From contig NZ_QOVY01000002.1 of the NCBI RefSeq assembly GCF_003932955.1, forward strand, positions 1 through 64,000: a stretch of 64,000 nucleotides of DNA. The letters run 5' to 3'. Positions 43,758 to 53,611 of this stretch are shown here, piece after piece (position 1 is the first letter of the stretch; each line of letters begins with the position of its first letter). The translations under genes and the position numbers were made by a program. Source of the stretch: Chryseobacterium sp. SC28 (GTDB lineage Bacteria; Bacteroidota; Bacteroidia; Flavobacteriales; Weeksellaceae). The notes beneath the pieces are model-generated. The model saw nothing but the letters and a program-made list of their open reading frames with translations, was not told the origin of the DNA and searched no databases.

Positions 43758-46700
43758 ATGCTAAATAAAATCATTGAATTCTCCATCAATAATAAATTGG
43801 TGATCGGGATTTTCACACTTGCTTTAATTATATGGGGCGTTATGTCCCTTCGAACTCTTCCCATAGATGCCGTACCAGATATTACAAATAATCAGGTGCA
43901 GGTAATAACATTAAGTCCATCACTGGCAACCCAGGATATAGAACAGTTTATTTCTTATCCTATCGAACAGACAATGTCTACTATTCCTGAAATTCAGGAA
44001 GTGCGGTCTATTTCTCGCTTTGGTTTATCTGTAGTTACTATTATTTTTCATGACGACATAGATATTTACTGGGCACGCCAGCAAGTCTCTGAACGGCTTC
44101 CTGAAGCCAAAAGTTCCATTCCAGCCGGTCTTGGAAATCCGGAAATGGCGCCAGTTTCAACTGGGTTAGGTGAAATTTACCAATATACGGTACACGCTAA
44201 ACCCGGCTTTGAAGATAAATACGATGCTGTCAAACTGCGAACAATTCAGGATTGGATCATTAGAAAACAATTATTAGGTACGCCGGGAATTGCAGAAGTA
44301 AATAGTTTTGGAGGTCTTTTGAAACAATATGAAATTGCTTTAAACATTAATCAACTTAGAAGTTACAATTTATCTATTTCTGATATTTTCACAGCATTGG
44401 AAAAAAACAATCAGAATACCGGTGGTTCATATATTGATAAAAAACCCAATGCCTATTTTATTAGGAGTGAGGGCTTGATCACAAGTCTTGCAGATATCAA
44501 AAGGATCGTAGTTAAAAATTCGGAGAATGGCCTACCTATTACCATCAGGGATGTTGCAAAAGTTCAGTTTGGTACCGCTACACGCTACGGTGCACTTACC
44601 AGAAATGATAAAGAAGCAGTTGGTGGAATTGTAATGCTATTGAAAGATAATAATGCTTCTGAAGTTGTTGGACGAGTAAAAGATAAAATAGACCAAATAC
44701 GGAAAACTTTACCTGACGGTGTAGAGATAGAACCTTTTCTGGACAGAAGTGAATTTGTAGACAGAGCCATGAGTACGGTGCAAAAAAACTTAATAGAAGG
44801 GGCGCTAATAGTAGTATTAGTTTTAGTTCTTTTTCTGGGGAATATTCGTTCAGGCTTAATTGTGGCTTCTGTAATACCTTTAGCAATGCTATTTGCTGTA
44901 GCATTAATGAAAGTTTTTGGCGTATCTGGAAACTTAATGAGTCTTGGGGCGATTGATTTTGGACTAATCGTAGACGGTGCTGTAATTATCGTGGAAGCAA
45001 CCATGCACCGTTTAGCCCGGCAAAAAGCAGGAAAAATTTCGCAGGCAGAAATGGATATGCAGGTTTCCGGTTCTGCAAAAAAAATGATGAACTCCGCTGC
45101 GTTTGGGCAACTAATTATTTTAATTGTCTATTTACCAATATTGGCTTTGGTAGGAATTGAAGGTAAAATGTTTCGCCCGATGGCACAAACGGTTTCCTTT
45201 GCAATATTTGGGGCATTAATTCTTTCGCTTACTTATGTGCCGATGATCAGTTCACTTCTATTGAGTAAAAATATTACCCATAAAAAGAACTTTTCTGATA
45301 AAATGATGGAAAAATTTCAGCGTATTTATGATCCGTTGATTAATGGTGCACTGCGATTTAAAAAAACTGTTTTGATTGTTGCAATTACGCTTCTCGGATT
45401 GTCAGCAGTTATTTTCAATTCTCTTGGTGGTGAGTTTCTACCAACGCTGGAGGAAGGAGATTTCGCAGTAGAAACAAGATTATTAGTAGGAAGTTCGTTG
45501 GACCAGACTATAGATAAAATAGAGCAGGCATCCAGCCTATTAATTAAGACGTATCCCGAAGTAAAAGAGGTGATTGGTAAAATCGGTGCATCAGAAATAC
45601 CTACGGACCCAATGCCCATTGAGGCTGCGGATATTACCATTTTATTAAAACCTAAAAAAGACTGGACAAGTGCAGATACCCGGGAAGAATTAGCGGAGAA
45701 AATGCAGAAAACTTTAGAACAGGTTCCGGGAGTTACGTTCGGTTTTTCGCAACCAATCCAACTGCGTACCAACGAATTAATTTCTGGTGTACGACAGGAT
45801 GTAGGTATCAAAATTTTTGGCGACGATTTAGAAACGCTTTCAGATTTAGCAAAAAAAATAGGGGCGTTAATTCCCTCAGTTGATGGTGCGGAAGATCTGT
45901 ATGTAGAACAAGTAAGTGGTTTACCGCAAATTTCCATCAAATTGAATCGGGATAATATAGCCCGATATGGGTTAAATGTTGAAGAAATAAATAATGCGAT
46001 AAATACCGCATTTGCTGGAGGTGTAGCCGGAACGGTATTCGAAGGAGAAAAACGTTTTGATTTGGTCGTTCGGTTAGAACAAGGCGAACGCCAAAGCATA
46101 GAGGATGTGAAGAGACTCTTTGTTACTGCAAGTAATGGAAACCAGGTTCCGTTGGAGCAGGTTGCAGATGTAAGTTACCAGTTGGCACCTAACCAAATAC
46201 AGCGTGAAGATGCCAAAAGAAGAATTATCGTTGGCTTTAATGTTCGCGGTAGAGATATTGCCTCTGTAGTAAAAGACGTTCAGGCAAAAATTGACGAAAA
46301 AGTAAAAATGCCGACTGGCTATTTTATAACGTATGGTGGACAGTTTAAAAATTTGGAAGAAGCCAACAAAAGACTGTCTATAGCCGTGCCGATTGCATTG
46401 GGATTAATTCTTTTGCTGCTATATTTTGCGTTTGGCTCCTTAAAATATTCACTGCTAATTTTCACAGCAATCCCGATGTCTGCCATAGGTGGCATATTTG
46501 CACTTTGGTTAAGAGGTTTACCTTTTAGTATTTCCGCTGGTGTAGGCTTTATTGCTTTGTTTGGTGTGGCTGTTTTAAATGGAATCGTATTAATAACAGA
46601 GTTTAATCAACTTAAAAAACAAGGAATGAAAGATATTAAGCAAAGAATTCTCGCAGGTACTGCTATAAGATTAAGACCGGTTTTAATGACTGCTACCGTT

Positions 46701-48155
46701 GCATCATTAGGATTTTTACCGATGGCATTGGCAACCGGAGCAGGAGGAGAAGTACAAAAACCATTAGCAACAGTTGTTATAGGTGGTTTGTTCACCGCAA
46801 CATTTCTTACACTTGTACTTTTGCCGGTACTTTACTCTTATGTGGAGAATATAAAACCTTCCCGACGTAAGTTGAATAAGACAAAAATTGCAGGATCAGC
46901 AACGATTATTATTTTGTTTTTACTTTCAGGTTTTAATAATGGAGTTAAAGGTCAGATTACGACAAATCCATCTTCATCTGTAGGGACCATAGATTTGAAT
47001 TCGGCAATTTCTGCTTCCCTGAATTCCAATCCAAACACAAGGGTTGCAAAATTAGGAGAGGAATACCAGTCTGCATTAAAAGGTTCTGTGAGAGATTACG
47101 GAAAAACAAATATCAATCTCACTTTTGGACAATATAATAGTCTTATTGCTTATGATAACAATATTACCATAAGCCAAAATATTCCGAATCCGGTTTATTT
47201 GAAAAGACTGACAGAACTTGCAGATGCCAATATAAACGCATCCAAAATGCAGGCAGGAATTTATAAAAATCAGATAACCTATCAGGTAAAAAGTATTTAT
47301 TATAGTTTACTCTACAGAAAAGAACAAAGAACGTTAAATGAGGAATTAATCGCCCTTTATGAAAAAATACTTCGTGCCGCGGATATAAGATTTCAGACAG
47401 GTGAAACAAATATTTTAGAAAAATACAATGCCAATACCAGATTGCAGGAAGCAATTTCTCAAAAATTGCAGACTGATGAATATATAAAAATTCATCTGGA
47501 GCAACTGAAAAGATATACTGGAAATCAAACGATCGAAGATATCACAGACAAAACGCTTACTGAAAAATTTTTAGATTTATCACCAGAGAGTAGCATGTTT
47601 AATAATAATCCAGACTTGCTTGCTTTGAAAAGCCAGATAGAAGTCGCTAAAGAAGAAATCAGAGTTGAAAAAAGCAGGTTACTTCCCGATTTTAGCGTCG
47701 GTTATTTTAACCAATCGTTGGTAGGTAATTTCGAGAAAAATGGAGTTTCGAAGTTTTACGGAGTAGGAAAAAGATTTCAGGGTGTAGAATTGGGAATTAG
47801 CATACCCATTTTTGCAAAAGCGCAAAAAGCAAAAATCAAAGCCGCAGAAATTAACCAGCAAATGCAGGAAGCAAAAGTAGATGCATTTTCTTTCAGTCTT
47901 TCTCAACGGGGTTCGACACTGCTTTCGGACCTAAAACGATTGCAAATACAGATCAATTTTTATAGGGAAACAGCATTGCCACAGGCAAAATTGCTTATTG
48001 CAAAATCACAGCGTGCCTTTGAGGTCGGAGAAATGGATTATTACCAGGTTAGTCAATCTATAAATAATGCCGTGGAAGTCCAAAAGCAATACATCGAAAG
48101 TTTAAATCAATATAATCAAACAGCCATCGAACTGGAATTAATTTCTGGTTTATAA
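43758..48155 (+). CDS. czcA: CzcA-type RND metal efflux pump fused to a TolC-type domain
   Basis: This 1465-aa protein has a full HME-RND pump in residues 1 to about 1035 (TM4 segment LGAIDFGLIVDGAVIIVEA with acidic relay residues, and the second-half DLYVEQVSGLPQISI). A hydrophobic segment at about 1045-1065 (SATIIILFLLSGFNNGVKGQ) ends in a signal-peptidase-like site, followed by an outer-membrane-factor region of 400 aa with TolC repeats. The RND C-terminus is cytosolic, so this extra helix is needed to place the TolC part outside. Known in Bacteroidetes for Zn/Co/Cd efflux. Substrate is not provable. Confidence 0.88.
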   Translation: MLNKIIEFSINNKLVIGIFTLALIIWGVMSLRTLPIDAVPDITNNQVQVITLSPSLATQDIEQFISYPIEQTMSTIPEIQEVRSISRFGLSVVTIIFHDDIDIYWARQQVSERLPEAKSSIPAGLGNPEMAPVSTGLGEIYQYTVHAKPGFEDKYDAVKLRTIQDWIIRKQLLGTPGIAEVNSFGGLLKQYEIALNINQLRSYNLSISDIFTALEKNNQNTGGSYIDKKPNAYFIRSEGLITSLADIKRIVVKNSENGLPITIRDVAKVQFGTATRYGALTRNDKEAVGGIVMLLKDNNASEVVGRVKDKIDQIRKTLPDGVEIEPFLDRSEFVDRAMSTVQKNLIEGALIVVLVLVLFLGNIRSGLIVASVIPLAMLFAVALMKVFGVSGNLMSLGAIDFGLIVDGAVIIVEATMHRLARQKAGKISQAEMDMQVSGSAKKMMNSAAFGQLIILIVYLPILALVGIEGKMFRPMAQTVSFAIFGALILSLTYVPMISSLLLSKNITHKKNFSDKMMEKFQRIYDPLINGALRFKKTVLIVAITLLGLSAVIFNSLGGEFLPTLEEGDFAVETRLLVGSSLDQTIDKIEQASSLLIKTYPEVKEVIGKIGASEIPTDPMPIEAADITILLKPKKDWTSADTREELAEKMQKTLEQVPGVTFGFSQPIQLRTNELISGVRQDVGIKIFGDDLETLSDLAKKIGALIPSVDGAEDLYVEQVSGLPQISIKLNRDNIARYGLNVEEINNAINTAFAGGVAGTVFEGEKRFDLVVRLEQGERQSIEDVKRLFVTASNGNQVPLEQVADVSYQLAPNQIQREDAKRRIIVGFNVRGRDIASVVKDVQAKIDEKVKMPTGYFITYGGQFKNLEEANKRLSIAVPIALGLILLLLYFAFGSLKYSLLIFTAIPMSAIGGIFALWLRGLPFSISAGVGFIALFGVAVLNGIVLITEFNQLKKQGMKDIKQRILAGTAIRLRPVLMTATVASLGFLPMALATGAGGEVQKPLATVVIGGLFTATFLTLVLLPVLYSYVENIKPSRRKLNKTKIAGSATIIILFLLSGFNNGVKGQITTNPSSSVGTIDLNSAISASLNSNPNTRVAKLGEEYQSALKGSVRDYGKTNINLTFGQYNSLIAYDNNITISQNIPNPVYLKRLTELADANINASKMQAGIYKNQITYQVKSIYYSLLYRKEQRTLNEELIALYEKILRAADIRFQTGETNILEKYNANTRLQEAISQKLQTDEYIKIHLEQLKRYTGNQTIEDITDKTLTEKFLDLSPESSMFNNNPDLLALKSQIEVAKEEIRVEKSRLLPDFSVGYFNQSLVGNFEKNGVSKFYGVGKRFQGVELGISIPIFAKAQKAKIKAAEINQQMQEAKVDAFSFSLSQRGSTLLSDLKRLQIQINFYRETALPQAKLLIAKSQRAFEVGEMDYYQVSQSINNAVEVQKQYIESLNQYNQTAIELELISGL

Positions 48156-48178
48156 TAAATAATTAAAGGTCCAAAATC

Positions 48179-49375
48179 ATGAACAAATCAAAATATTTAT
48201 ATATCCTCATTTTAGGTTTTTTATTGTCAGCCTGTAACTCTGATAAAAAGGAAGAAACAGCAGTCACGGCAAATGTAGAAGTTCCGCACGATGCAAATAG
48301 CGTAGAATTTAGTGAAGAGCAGTACAAAAGTGTGGGAATGGAACTGGGAAATATAACCAATACTAATCTTTCCAATTATATAAAAGCCTCCGGAGCTATT
48401 GAAGTTCCACCGCAAAATCTGACCAGTATCACCTCTTCTTTTGGAGGTCATGTAAAATCCATGAACGTAATCGAAGGAAAATATATTGGAAAAGGAACCG
48501 TGGTGGCAACGATAGAAAATCCTGAATTTCTACAGATACAGCAGGATTACATGGAAAGCAATAGTCAGATGTCTTATTTAAGACAGGATCTTGCACGCCA
48601 AAAAGAACTGGTAAAAGAAAATATTGCAGCCAGAAAATCTTTACAGCGGGCGCAAAGTGAGTATAACAGTATGTCTGCACGGGTTGCCGGATTACGGGCA
48701 AGACTTCAGGTTGCGAACATCAATCCTGCTTCTGTTGCAAGAGGTAACATATCTTCGCGCGCCAACATTTATGCACCGCAAAGCGGATACGTAACAAAAG
48801 TATATACCAATATTGGAAAATATGTTGGAACTAATGAGGTTGTCGCAGATATTGCAAATACAGGTAATATGATGGTAAAAGTGCAGGTTTTTGAAAAAGA
48901 TGTTGCAAAAATAAAAATTGGTCAAATTATTCGATTTCAGGCTACTGGTGACGCCGAGGAAAAAACTGCTAAAGTTTATCTGATAGGGAAAGATATACAC
49001 GGAGACAGAACTGTAGATGTTTTGGCAAGAATTCAGAATGTATCTCAAAATCTGTTGCCGGGAATGTTTGTCAATGCTATCATAGAACTTGGATCTATGG
49101 AAACGCCGGCATTACCAGATGCGGCAATTGTAGGTTCCGGAGGTAAGAATTTTATTTTTATTTTAGAAAAAACTTTAGAAAAAACCAAAGATAAAGATGG
49201 GAAGGAAAAAGAAAAACAATATATCTTTAGGAAGGTAGAAGTGCAAACCGGTGTAAGCGAAAATGGTTTTACTGCGGTTACTTTGCCTGCAAAATTTAAT
49301 GAATCCGATAAAGTAGTTTTAAAAGGGGCATATGACCTGCTTTCTAAAATGAATAATATGGAGGAAGAGGAGTAA
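48179..49375 (+). CDS. czcB: CzcB-type periplasmic adaptor lipoprotein
   Basis: This 398-aa membrane-fusion protein has the lipobox LSAC (about Cys19), a biotinyl-like half (SFGGHVKSMNVIEGKYIGKG), a helical hairpin (about 120-180) and a beta-barrel/MP part (TGVSENGFTAVTLP). It lacks the HMBD found in the CusB copies. It works with the CzcA-TolC fusion upstream (23-nt gap), so the usual three-part pump is carried by two genes. Confidence 0.9.
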   Translation: MNKSKYLYILILGFLLSACNSDKKEETAVTANVEVPHDANSVEFSEEQYKSVGMELGNITNTNLSNYIKASGAIEVPPQNLTSITSSFGGHVKSMNVIEGKYIGKGTVVATIENPEFLQIQQDYMESNSQMSYLRQDLARQKELVKENIAARKSLQRAQSEYNSMSARVAGLRARLQVANINPASVARGNISSRANIYAPQSGYVTKVYTNIGKYVGTNEVVADIANTGNMMVKVQVFEKDVAKIKIGQIIRFQATGDAEEKTAKVYLIGKDIHGDRTVDVLARIQNVSQNLLPGMFVNAIIELGSMETPALPDAAIVGSGGKNFIFILEKTLEKTKDKDGKEKEKQYIFRKVEVQTGVSENGFTAVTLPAKFNESDKVVLKGAYDLLSKMNNMEEEE

Positions 49376-49462
49376 TCTTGGGATAATTTTAAAACCTTAA
49401 AACCTATTTACAAACCATTTGTTTCCATAAAAAGTTGCCAAAACTAGCATCAAAATATTTTT

Positions 49463-50185
49463 ATGATTTCAATTTATTTATACGCCTTAATTCCAGTTGT
49501 TTCCATTTTATTGGGCGGGATTACCGGATTATTTAAAAAACCAAACGCGGGTTTTCGGAGTTCTGTGTTGCATTTTGCGGGCGGAGTGGTTTTTTCAGTT
49601 GTTGCAGTGGAACTTCTGCCGGATATTATTAAAAATCACAGGCCTATTGAAGTGGGAATTGGTTTCGGACTGGGCATCGCGACGATGTTGGCTGTAAAAT
49701 ATTTTTCAGAAAAATTTCAAAAAAACGCTGAAAAATCGGCAGTAAAAAATTCTTTGCCGATGGGACTTCTGGTGGCATTGGCCATCGATTTACTAATAGA
49801 TGGCGTGCTTCTCGGCGTTGGTTTTGCGGCTGGAAGCACCGAAGGAATTCTGCTTTCCATCGCTTTGGCTCTCGAAATTTTTTCTCTGGGATTAGCAGTA
49901 GTTTTGGCTTGTATGGATTTAAATTTTTCAAAACAAAAAAGCCTGACTATTTTATTAGTTTTGGGTGCCTGCTTCTTTGTCGGAGCCGTTTTAGGAATTA
50001 CATTATTAGCAGGATTATCACAGGAATGGCTGGAATTGGTGCTGTCTTTCGGTCTCGCTGCTTTATTATTTTTGGTAACTGAAGAATTATTGAAAGAAGC
50101 GCACGAAGAAAAAGAAACACTTTTGCAGACGAGTATGTTTTTTGTAGGATTTTTAATATTTCTACTGGTAGGAATGGTAGTTTAA
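49463..50185 (+). CDS. ZIP-like metal permease, divergent
   Basis: This 240-aa membrane protein has about eight hydrophobic helices with LHFAGGVVFSVVAVELLPD near helix 2, as in ZIP (ZupT) transporters. The core histidines of the ZIP metal path (HNxPEG-like) are replaced by IDLLIDGVLLG and LALEIFSLGL, so metal specificity is doubtful. It could be an altered ZIP acting in metal distribution. It lies between CzcB (88-nt gap) and the ZntA-like ATPase. Confidence 0.65.
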   Translation: MISIYLYALIPVVSILLGGITGLFKKPNAGFRSSVLHFAGGVVFSVVAVELLPDIIKNHRPIEVGIGFGLGIATMLAVKYFSEKFQKNAEKSAVKNSLPMGLLVALAIDLLIDGVLLGVGFAAGSTEGILLSIALALEIFSLGLAVVLACMDLNFSKQKSLTILLVLGACFFVGAVLGITLLAGLSQEWLELVLSFGLAALLFLVTEELLKEAHEEKETLLQTSMFFVGFLIFLLVGMVV

Positions 50186-50327
50186 ATTAATTAAGATTAA
50201 AAAAATAAGCATAATCGTAAAGTTCAAAAAATGAATTTTAATTTAAAATTTTTAGGTTCAAAAATTAAACTTGATAAATTATTATAATAAGATACAAACG
50301 ATATATTCAAAAATTAAAATATAAAAA

Positions 50328-52286
50328 ATGGCAAAAAAGAAATTAAACTTAAGGGATATTGGAACGGAAAAACATGCCGGAGAGCATTCCCACGATGCTG
50401 GACATAATCACGATAATACGGACAAAACAACGTTACAAATGTTTTTGCCCGCCATTATATCATTCACATTATTAATAATTGCTATTGCTTTAGATAATTG
50501 GATTACCCAAAATTGGTTTAATGGATGGGTAAGGATTGCCTGGTATGTTGCAGCGTATATTCCCGTGGGATTACCAGTTTTAAGAGATGCGTTTGATAGT
50601 ATAAGAAAAAGTGATTTCTTTTCAGAATTTTTTTTGATGAGTATCGCTACGATTGGTGCGTTCGCCATTGGAGAATTTCCTGAAGGTGTAGCAGTGATGC
50701 TTTTCTATGCTGTGGGTGAAGTTTTTCAAACACTTGCAGTACAGAGAGCAAAAACTAATATAAAAACACTATTAGACCAAAGACCAGATGAAGTTACCGT
50801 TGTTAAAGATAATCAATCAACAACTGTAAAAGCGGAATCTGTAGAGATTGGCGACATAATCCAACTAAAATCTGGCGAAAAGTTGGGTTTAGACGGCGAG
50901 TTATTATCTGAAAAAGGGTCTTTTAATACAGCGGCACTCACAGGAGAAAGCAAACCAGATTCTAAAGAAAAAGGCGAAATAGTTTTAGCAGGAATGATCA
51001 ATCTGAACACCGTGGTTCAGGTGAAAGTAACTACCGCATACAAGGATAGTAAACTTTCCAAAATATTAGAATTGGTGCAAAATGCAACTTCACAAAAAGC
51101 ACCCACAGAATTATTTATTAGAAAATTTGCAAAAATCTACACGCCCATCGTTGTATTATTGGCAATTCTCATTACAATTATTCCATTCTTTTTCGTACAG
51201 GATTACACCTTCAGTAAGTGGTTGTATAGAGCACTTGTTTTCTTGGTAATCAGTTGTCCGTGTGCTTTGGTAATTAGTATTCCACTAGGATACTTTGGTG
51301 GCATTGGTGCCGCAAGCAGAAATGGAATTTTATTTAAGGGCAGTAACTTTCTGGATGCGTTGGCAGAGGTCAAAAATGTGGTTATGGATAAGACCGGAAC
51401 CATGACTGAGGGCGTCTTTAAAGTACAGACCGTCAATCTAAAGCAGGAATTTGACCGGGATTTAATTCTAAAATTAGTGAATGTAATCGAAAATTCATCA
51501 ACCCATCCGGTTGCAACTGCCATTCACGCTCATCTCGGTGAACCCGACCATACTATAATTCTCGACAATGTAGAAGAAATAGCGGGACATGGCCTGAAGG
51601 GATCGTATCAGGGAAAACAGTTGCTCGTAGGAAACTTTAAACTGATGGATAAATTCAATATCCAATATGATGTAAATCCAAACGATATTGTAGAAACATT
51701 GATTGCCATTGCTTATGAAGGCAAATTTGCGGGATACCTTACCATTGCGGATAGCATCAAAGAAGACGCTGCCGAAACTGTACAGAAACTTCAAAGTTTA
51801 GGAGTAAAAGTTACCATGTTGAGCGGTGATAAAGCAACGGTGGTCAAAGCTGTGGCAGGAAAACTGGGCATACCTAATGCTTTTGGCGATTTATTGCCGG
51901 AAGATAAAGTGAATAAAGTCAAAGAAATAAAAGCACGGAATGAAACGGTTGCATTTGTTGGCGACGGTGTCAACGATGCTCCGGTTGTAGCTTTAAGTGA
52001 TATCGGCATAGCGATGGGTGGCCTTGGGAGTGATGCCACCATTGAAACCGCTGATGTGGTAATTCAGGACGACAAACCTTCAAAAATTCCAATGGCCATT
52101 AATATTGGCAAGCAAACCAAAAAAATTGTGTGGCAGAATATTGCATTGGCATTTGGAGTAAAAGCCATTGTTCTCGTTTTAGGAGCGGGCGGTTTAGCCA
52201 CAATGTGGGAAGCTGTATTCGCCGATGTGGGTGTAGCTCTTCTTGCCATATTAAATGCAGTAAGAATTCAGAAAATGAAATTTTAA
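50328..52286 (+). CDS. zntA: ZntA/CadA-type heavy-metal P1B ATPase
   Basis: This 652-aa ATPase has a His-rich N-terminus (HAGEHSHDAGHNHDN) instead of an HMA domain, six to eight membrane helices, TGES (ALTGESKPDS), the CPC ion site (ISCPCALVIS), DKTGTMT and [16 protein letters not shown]. The sequence next to CPC and the final DVGVALLAILNAVRIQ fit the P1B-2 type, which exports Zn, Cd and Pb to the periplasm. It is the last gene of the metal cargo. Confidence 0.9.
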   Translation: MAKKKLNLRDIGTEKHAGEHSHDAGHNHDNTDKTTLQMFLPAIISFTLLIIAIALDNWITQNWFNGWVRIAWYVAAYIPVGLPVLRDAFDSIRKSDFFSEFFLMSIATIGAFAIGEFPEGVAVMLFYAVGEVFQTLAVQRAKTNIKTLLDQRPDEVTVVKDNQSTTVKAESVEIGDIIQLKSGEKLGLDGELLSEKGSFNTAALTGESKPDSKEKGEIVLAGMINLNTVVQVKVTTAYKDSKLSKILELVQNATSQKAPTELFIRKFAKIYTPIVVLLAILITIIPFFFVQDYTFSKWLYRALVFLVISCPCALVISIPLGYFGGIGAASRNGILFKGSNFLDALAEVKNVVMDKTGTMTEGVFKVQTVNLKQEFDRDLILKLVNVIENSSTHPVATAIHAHLGEPDHTIILDNVEEIAGHGLKGSYQGKQLLVGNFKLMDKFNIQYDVNPNDIVETLIAIAYEGKFAGYLTIADSIKEDAAETVQKLQSLGVKVTMLSGDKATVVKAVAGKLGIPNAFGDLLPEDKVNKVKEIKARNETVAFVGDGVNDAPVVALSDIGIAMGGLGSDATIETADVVIQDDKPSKIPMAINIGKQTKKIVWQNIALAFGVKAIVLVLGAGGLATMWEAVFADVGVALLAILNAVRIQKMKF

Positions 52287-52290
52287 ACAA

Positions 52291-52314
52291 AGCGGGCTTC
52301 GTCCGTTTTTTTTC
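52291..52314 (+). terminator. Terminator after the ZntA-like gene
   Basis: A 7-bp stem (AGCGGGC with GTCCGTT, G-T pairs included) and TTC loop are followed by eight Ts. It closes the metal-resistance region. Confidence 0.65.
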
Positions 52315-52550
52315 GTTCTGGGGTAAAAAATTAAGTATTGCGTATAATCCCCCTCATGCCACCGGGATTATAATCTAGAAGATTCCTTCCAATTTAAGAA
52401 CAACAATTCCTCGGCACCCCTTCATTGTACGCAGAAAAATGGTGCAGAAATCTAATAGTTGATCACATGCATTATCAAATAAAATACTGTTTCTCCGCGG
52501 AATGATATAGCAGCATTATTCACTTTCGCCACCGCGCACAGCAATATTCC

Positions 52551-52568
52551 TATGTGCCGGCGCACATA
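52551..52568. repeat. Palindrome in the 52.3-53.0 kb gap
   Basis: TATGTGC and GCACATA form a 7-bp inverted repeat around CGGC. The 680-nt region 52287-52968 has no gene. Besides this it holds the hairpin at 52820. It may be an operator remnant or a broken-gene scar. Confidence 0.35.
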
Positions 52569-52819
52569 CCGCAATGACGACTGCGTACCAGATATTCTTG
52601 GATGGTCTGAATAAGTCACCATTAAATCGAGGTCGCTTTTATACTAAAATTACCCAAATTCAACTAGTGAATTTCAGATCTACTGCTTGTTGGTCAGTTA
52701 GCTAAAAAATCAGCATCAATTTTTTCCGTATTTTCTAAACTGACATTTATAGAGGAAATTCCGCAGGCTGTTGGCAGTACGTTAATAATTAATGTTGTGT
52801 AGCTTTTGATGCGGGTATT

Positions 52820-52851
52820 TTTAGTCCCTACTTCTAAAATCAGGGACTAAA
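52820..52851. repeat. 10-bp inverted repeat before the FRG remnant
   Basis: TTTAGTCCCT (52820-52829) and AGGGACTAAA (52842-52851) are perfectly complementary over 10 bp with a 12-nt loop. No T-run follows, so it is not an ordinary terminator. It could be an operator or the edge of an inserted segment. Confidence 0.45.
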
Positions 52852-52968
52852 TCGGGGATTGTTTAATGGTTTATACGATGCCTTATGCTTTTACAAAATT
52901 ATCTAACTTGCTTACTGTCAGTAAAATGATGACTTACATTGCTTTATTGGTTTAAATAAAAACTCCCT

Positions 52969-53605
52969 GTGGAACTACATGAGCATTTTGATGAAATTCA
53001 CCCAAAAGTTTTAAATTTTTTAAATGACAATGAAGAGAAGATAATTGAGGGCTACGAAGAAAATGACGGGCACCCATTTCAGCATGTCTTTAATTCTTTT
53101 CTAAATTTATTTAAAGTAAGGTTTCCTCTTGTAACAAATTCAGAAGTTAACATTTTTAGATATTTTTTTGTTGAAAAGTTGCAAAGTCACTTCCGCAAAG
53201 AACTTCAGGACTCAATTGAAGTATGCAGTCAAACATATTTTGGAAAATTACTACATAACATTCGTGAAGATAAATCTCGATCCGAAAGATGTTTCTTCTG
53301 TTTATGCCGTTAAACCTAAACTTGACAACCCAAGGATTGCCAAGCAACATGGGGCATTCTTAATTTTTGGTATTAGTCCATCATTATTTACTGTTTTCGG
53401 GTTATATAAACCAATGGCTAAATTTAACAAAAAATGGATTGAAAGAGGAAGTGATTCAGATCAACGAATTATTATCGATAAAAAGTCTAAAACTCAAATA
53501 TTACAACAACTGGAAAGCTTTGGTTTCAACCAAGCTACTTTATTTCCAGAAGTCGATATAGTTGCAAGTTTTGTAAAATTCAAATACTTAAAAAAACTGG
53601 ATTAA
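52969..53605 (+). pseudogene. FRG-domain-like gene remnant, frameshifted
   Basis: Two overlapping reading frames cover this gene. The first (52969-53313, GTG start, 114 aa) has an acidic helical N-part. The second (about 53250-53605) has PKLDNPRIAKQHGAFLIFG and QATLFPEVDIVASFVK, typical of the C-terminal end of FRG-domain proteins. The frame changes around 53250-53290. The conserved FRG centre (LQHYGxPTRLLDW) is absent, so the front is also lost. FRG proteins occur in defence loci. It is followed after 6 nt by an intact gene. Confidence 0.45.
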
Positions 53606-53611
53606 TAGATT

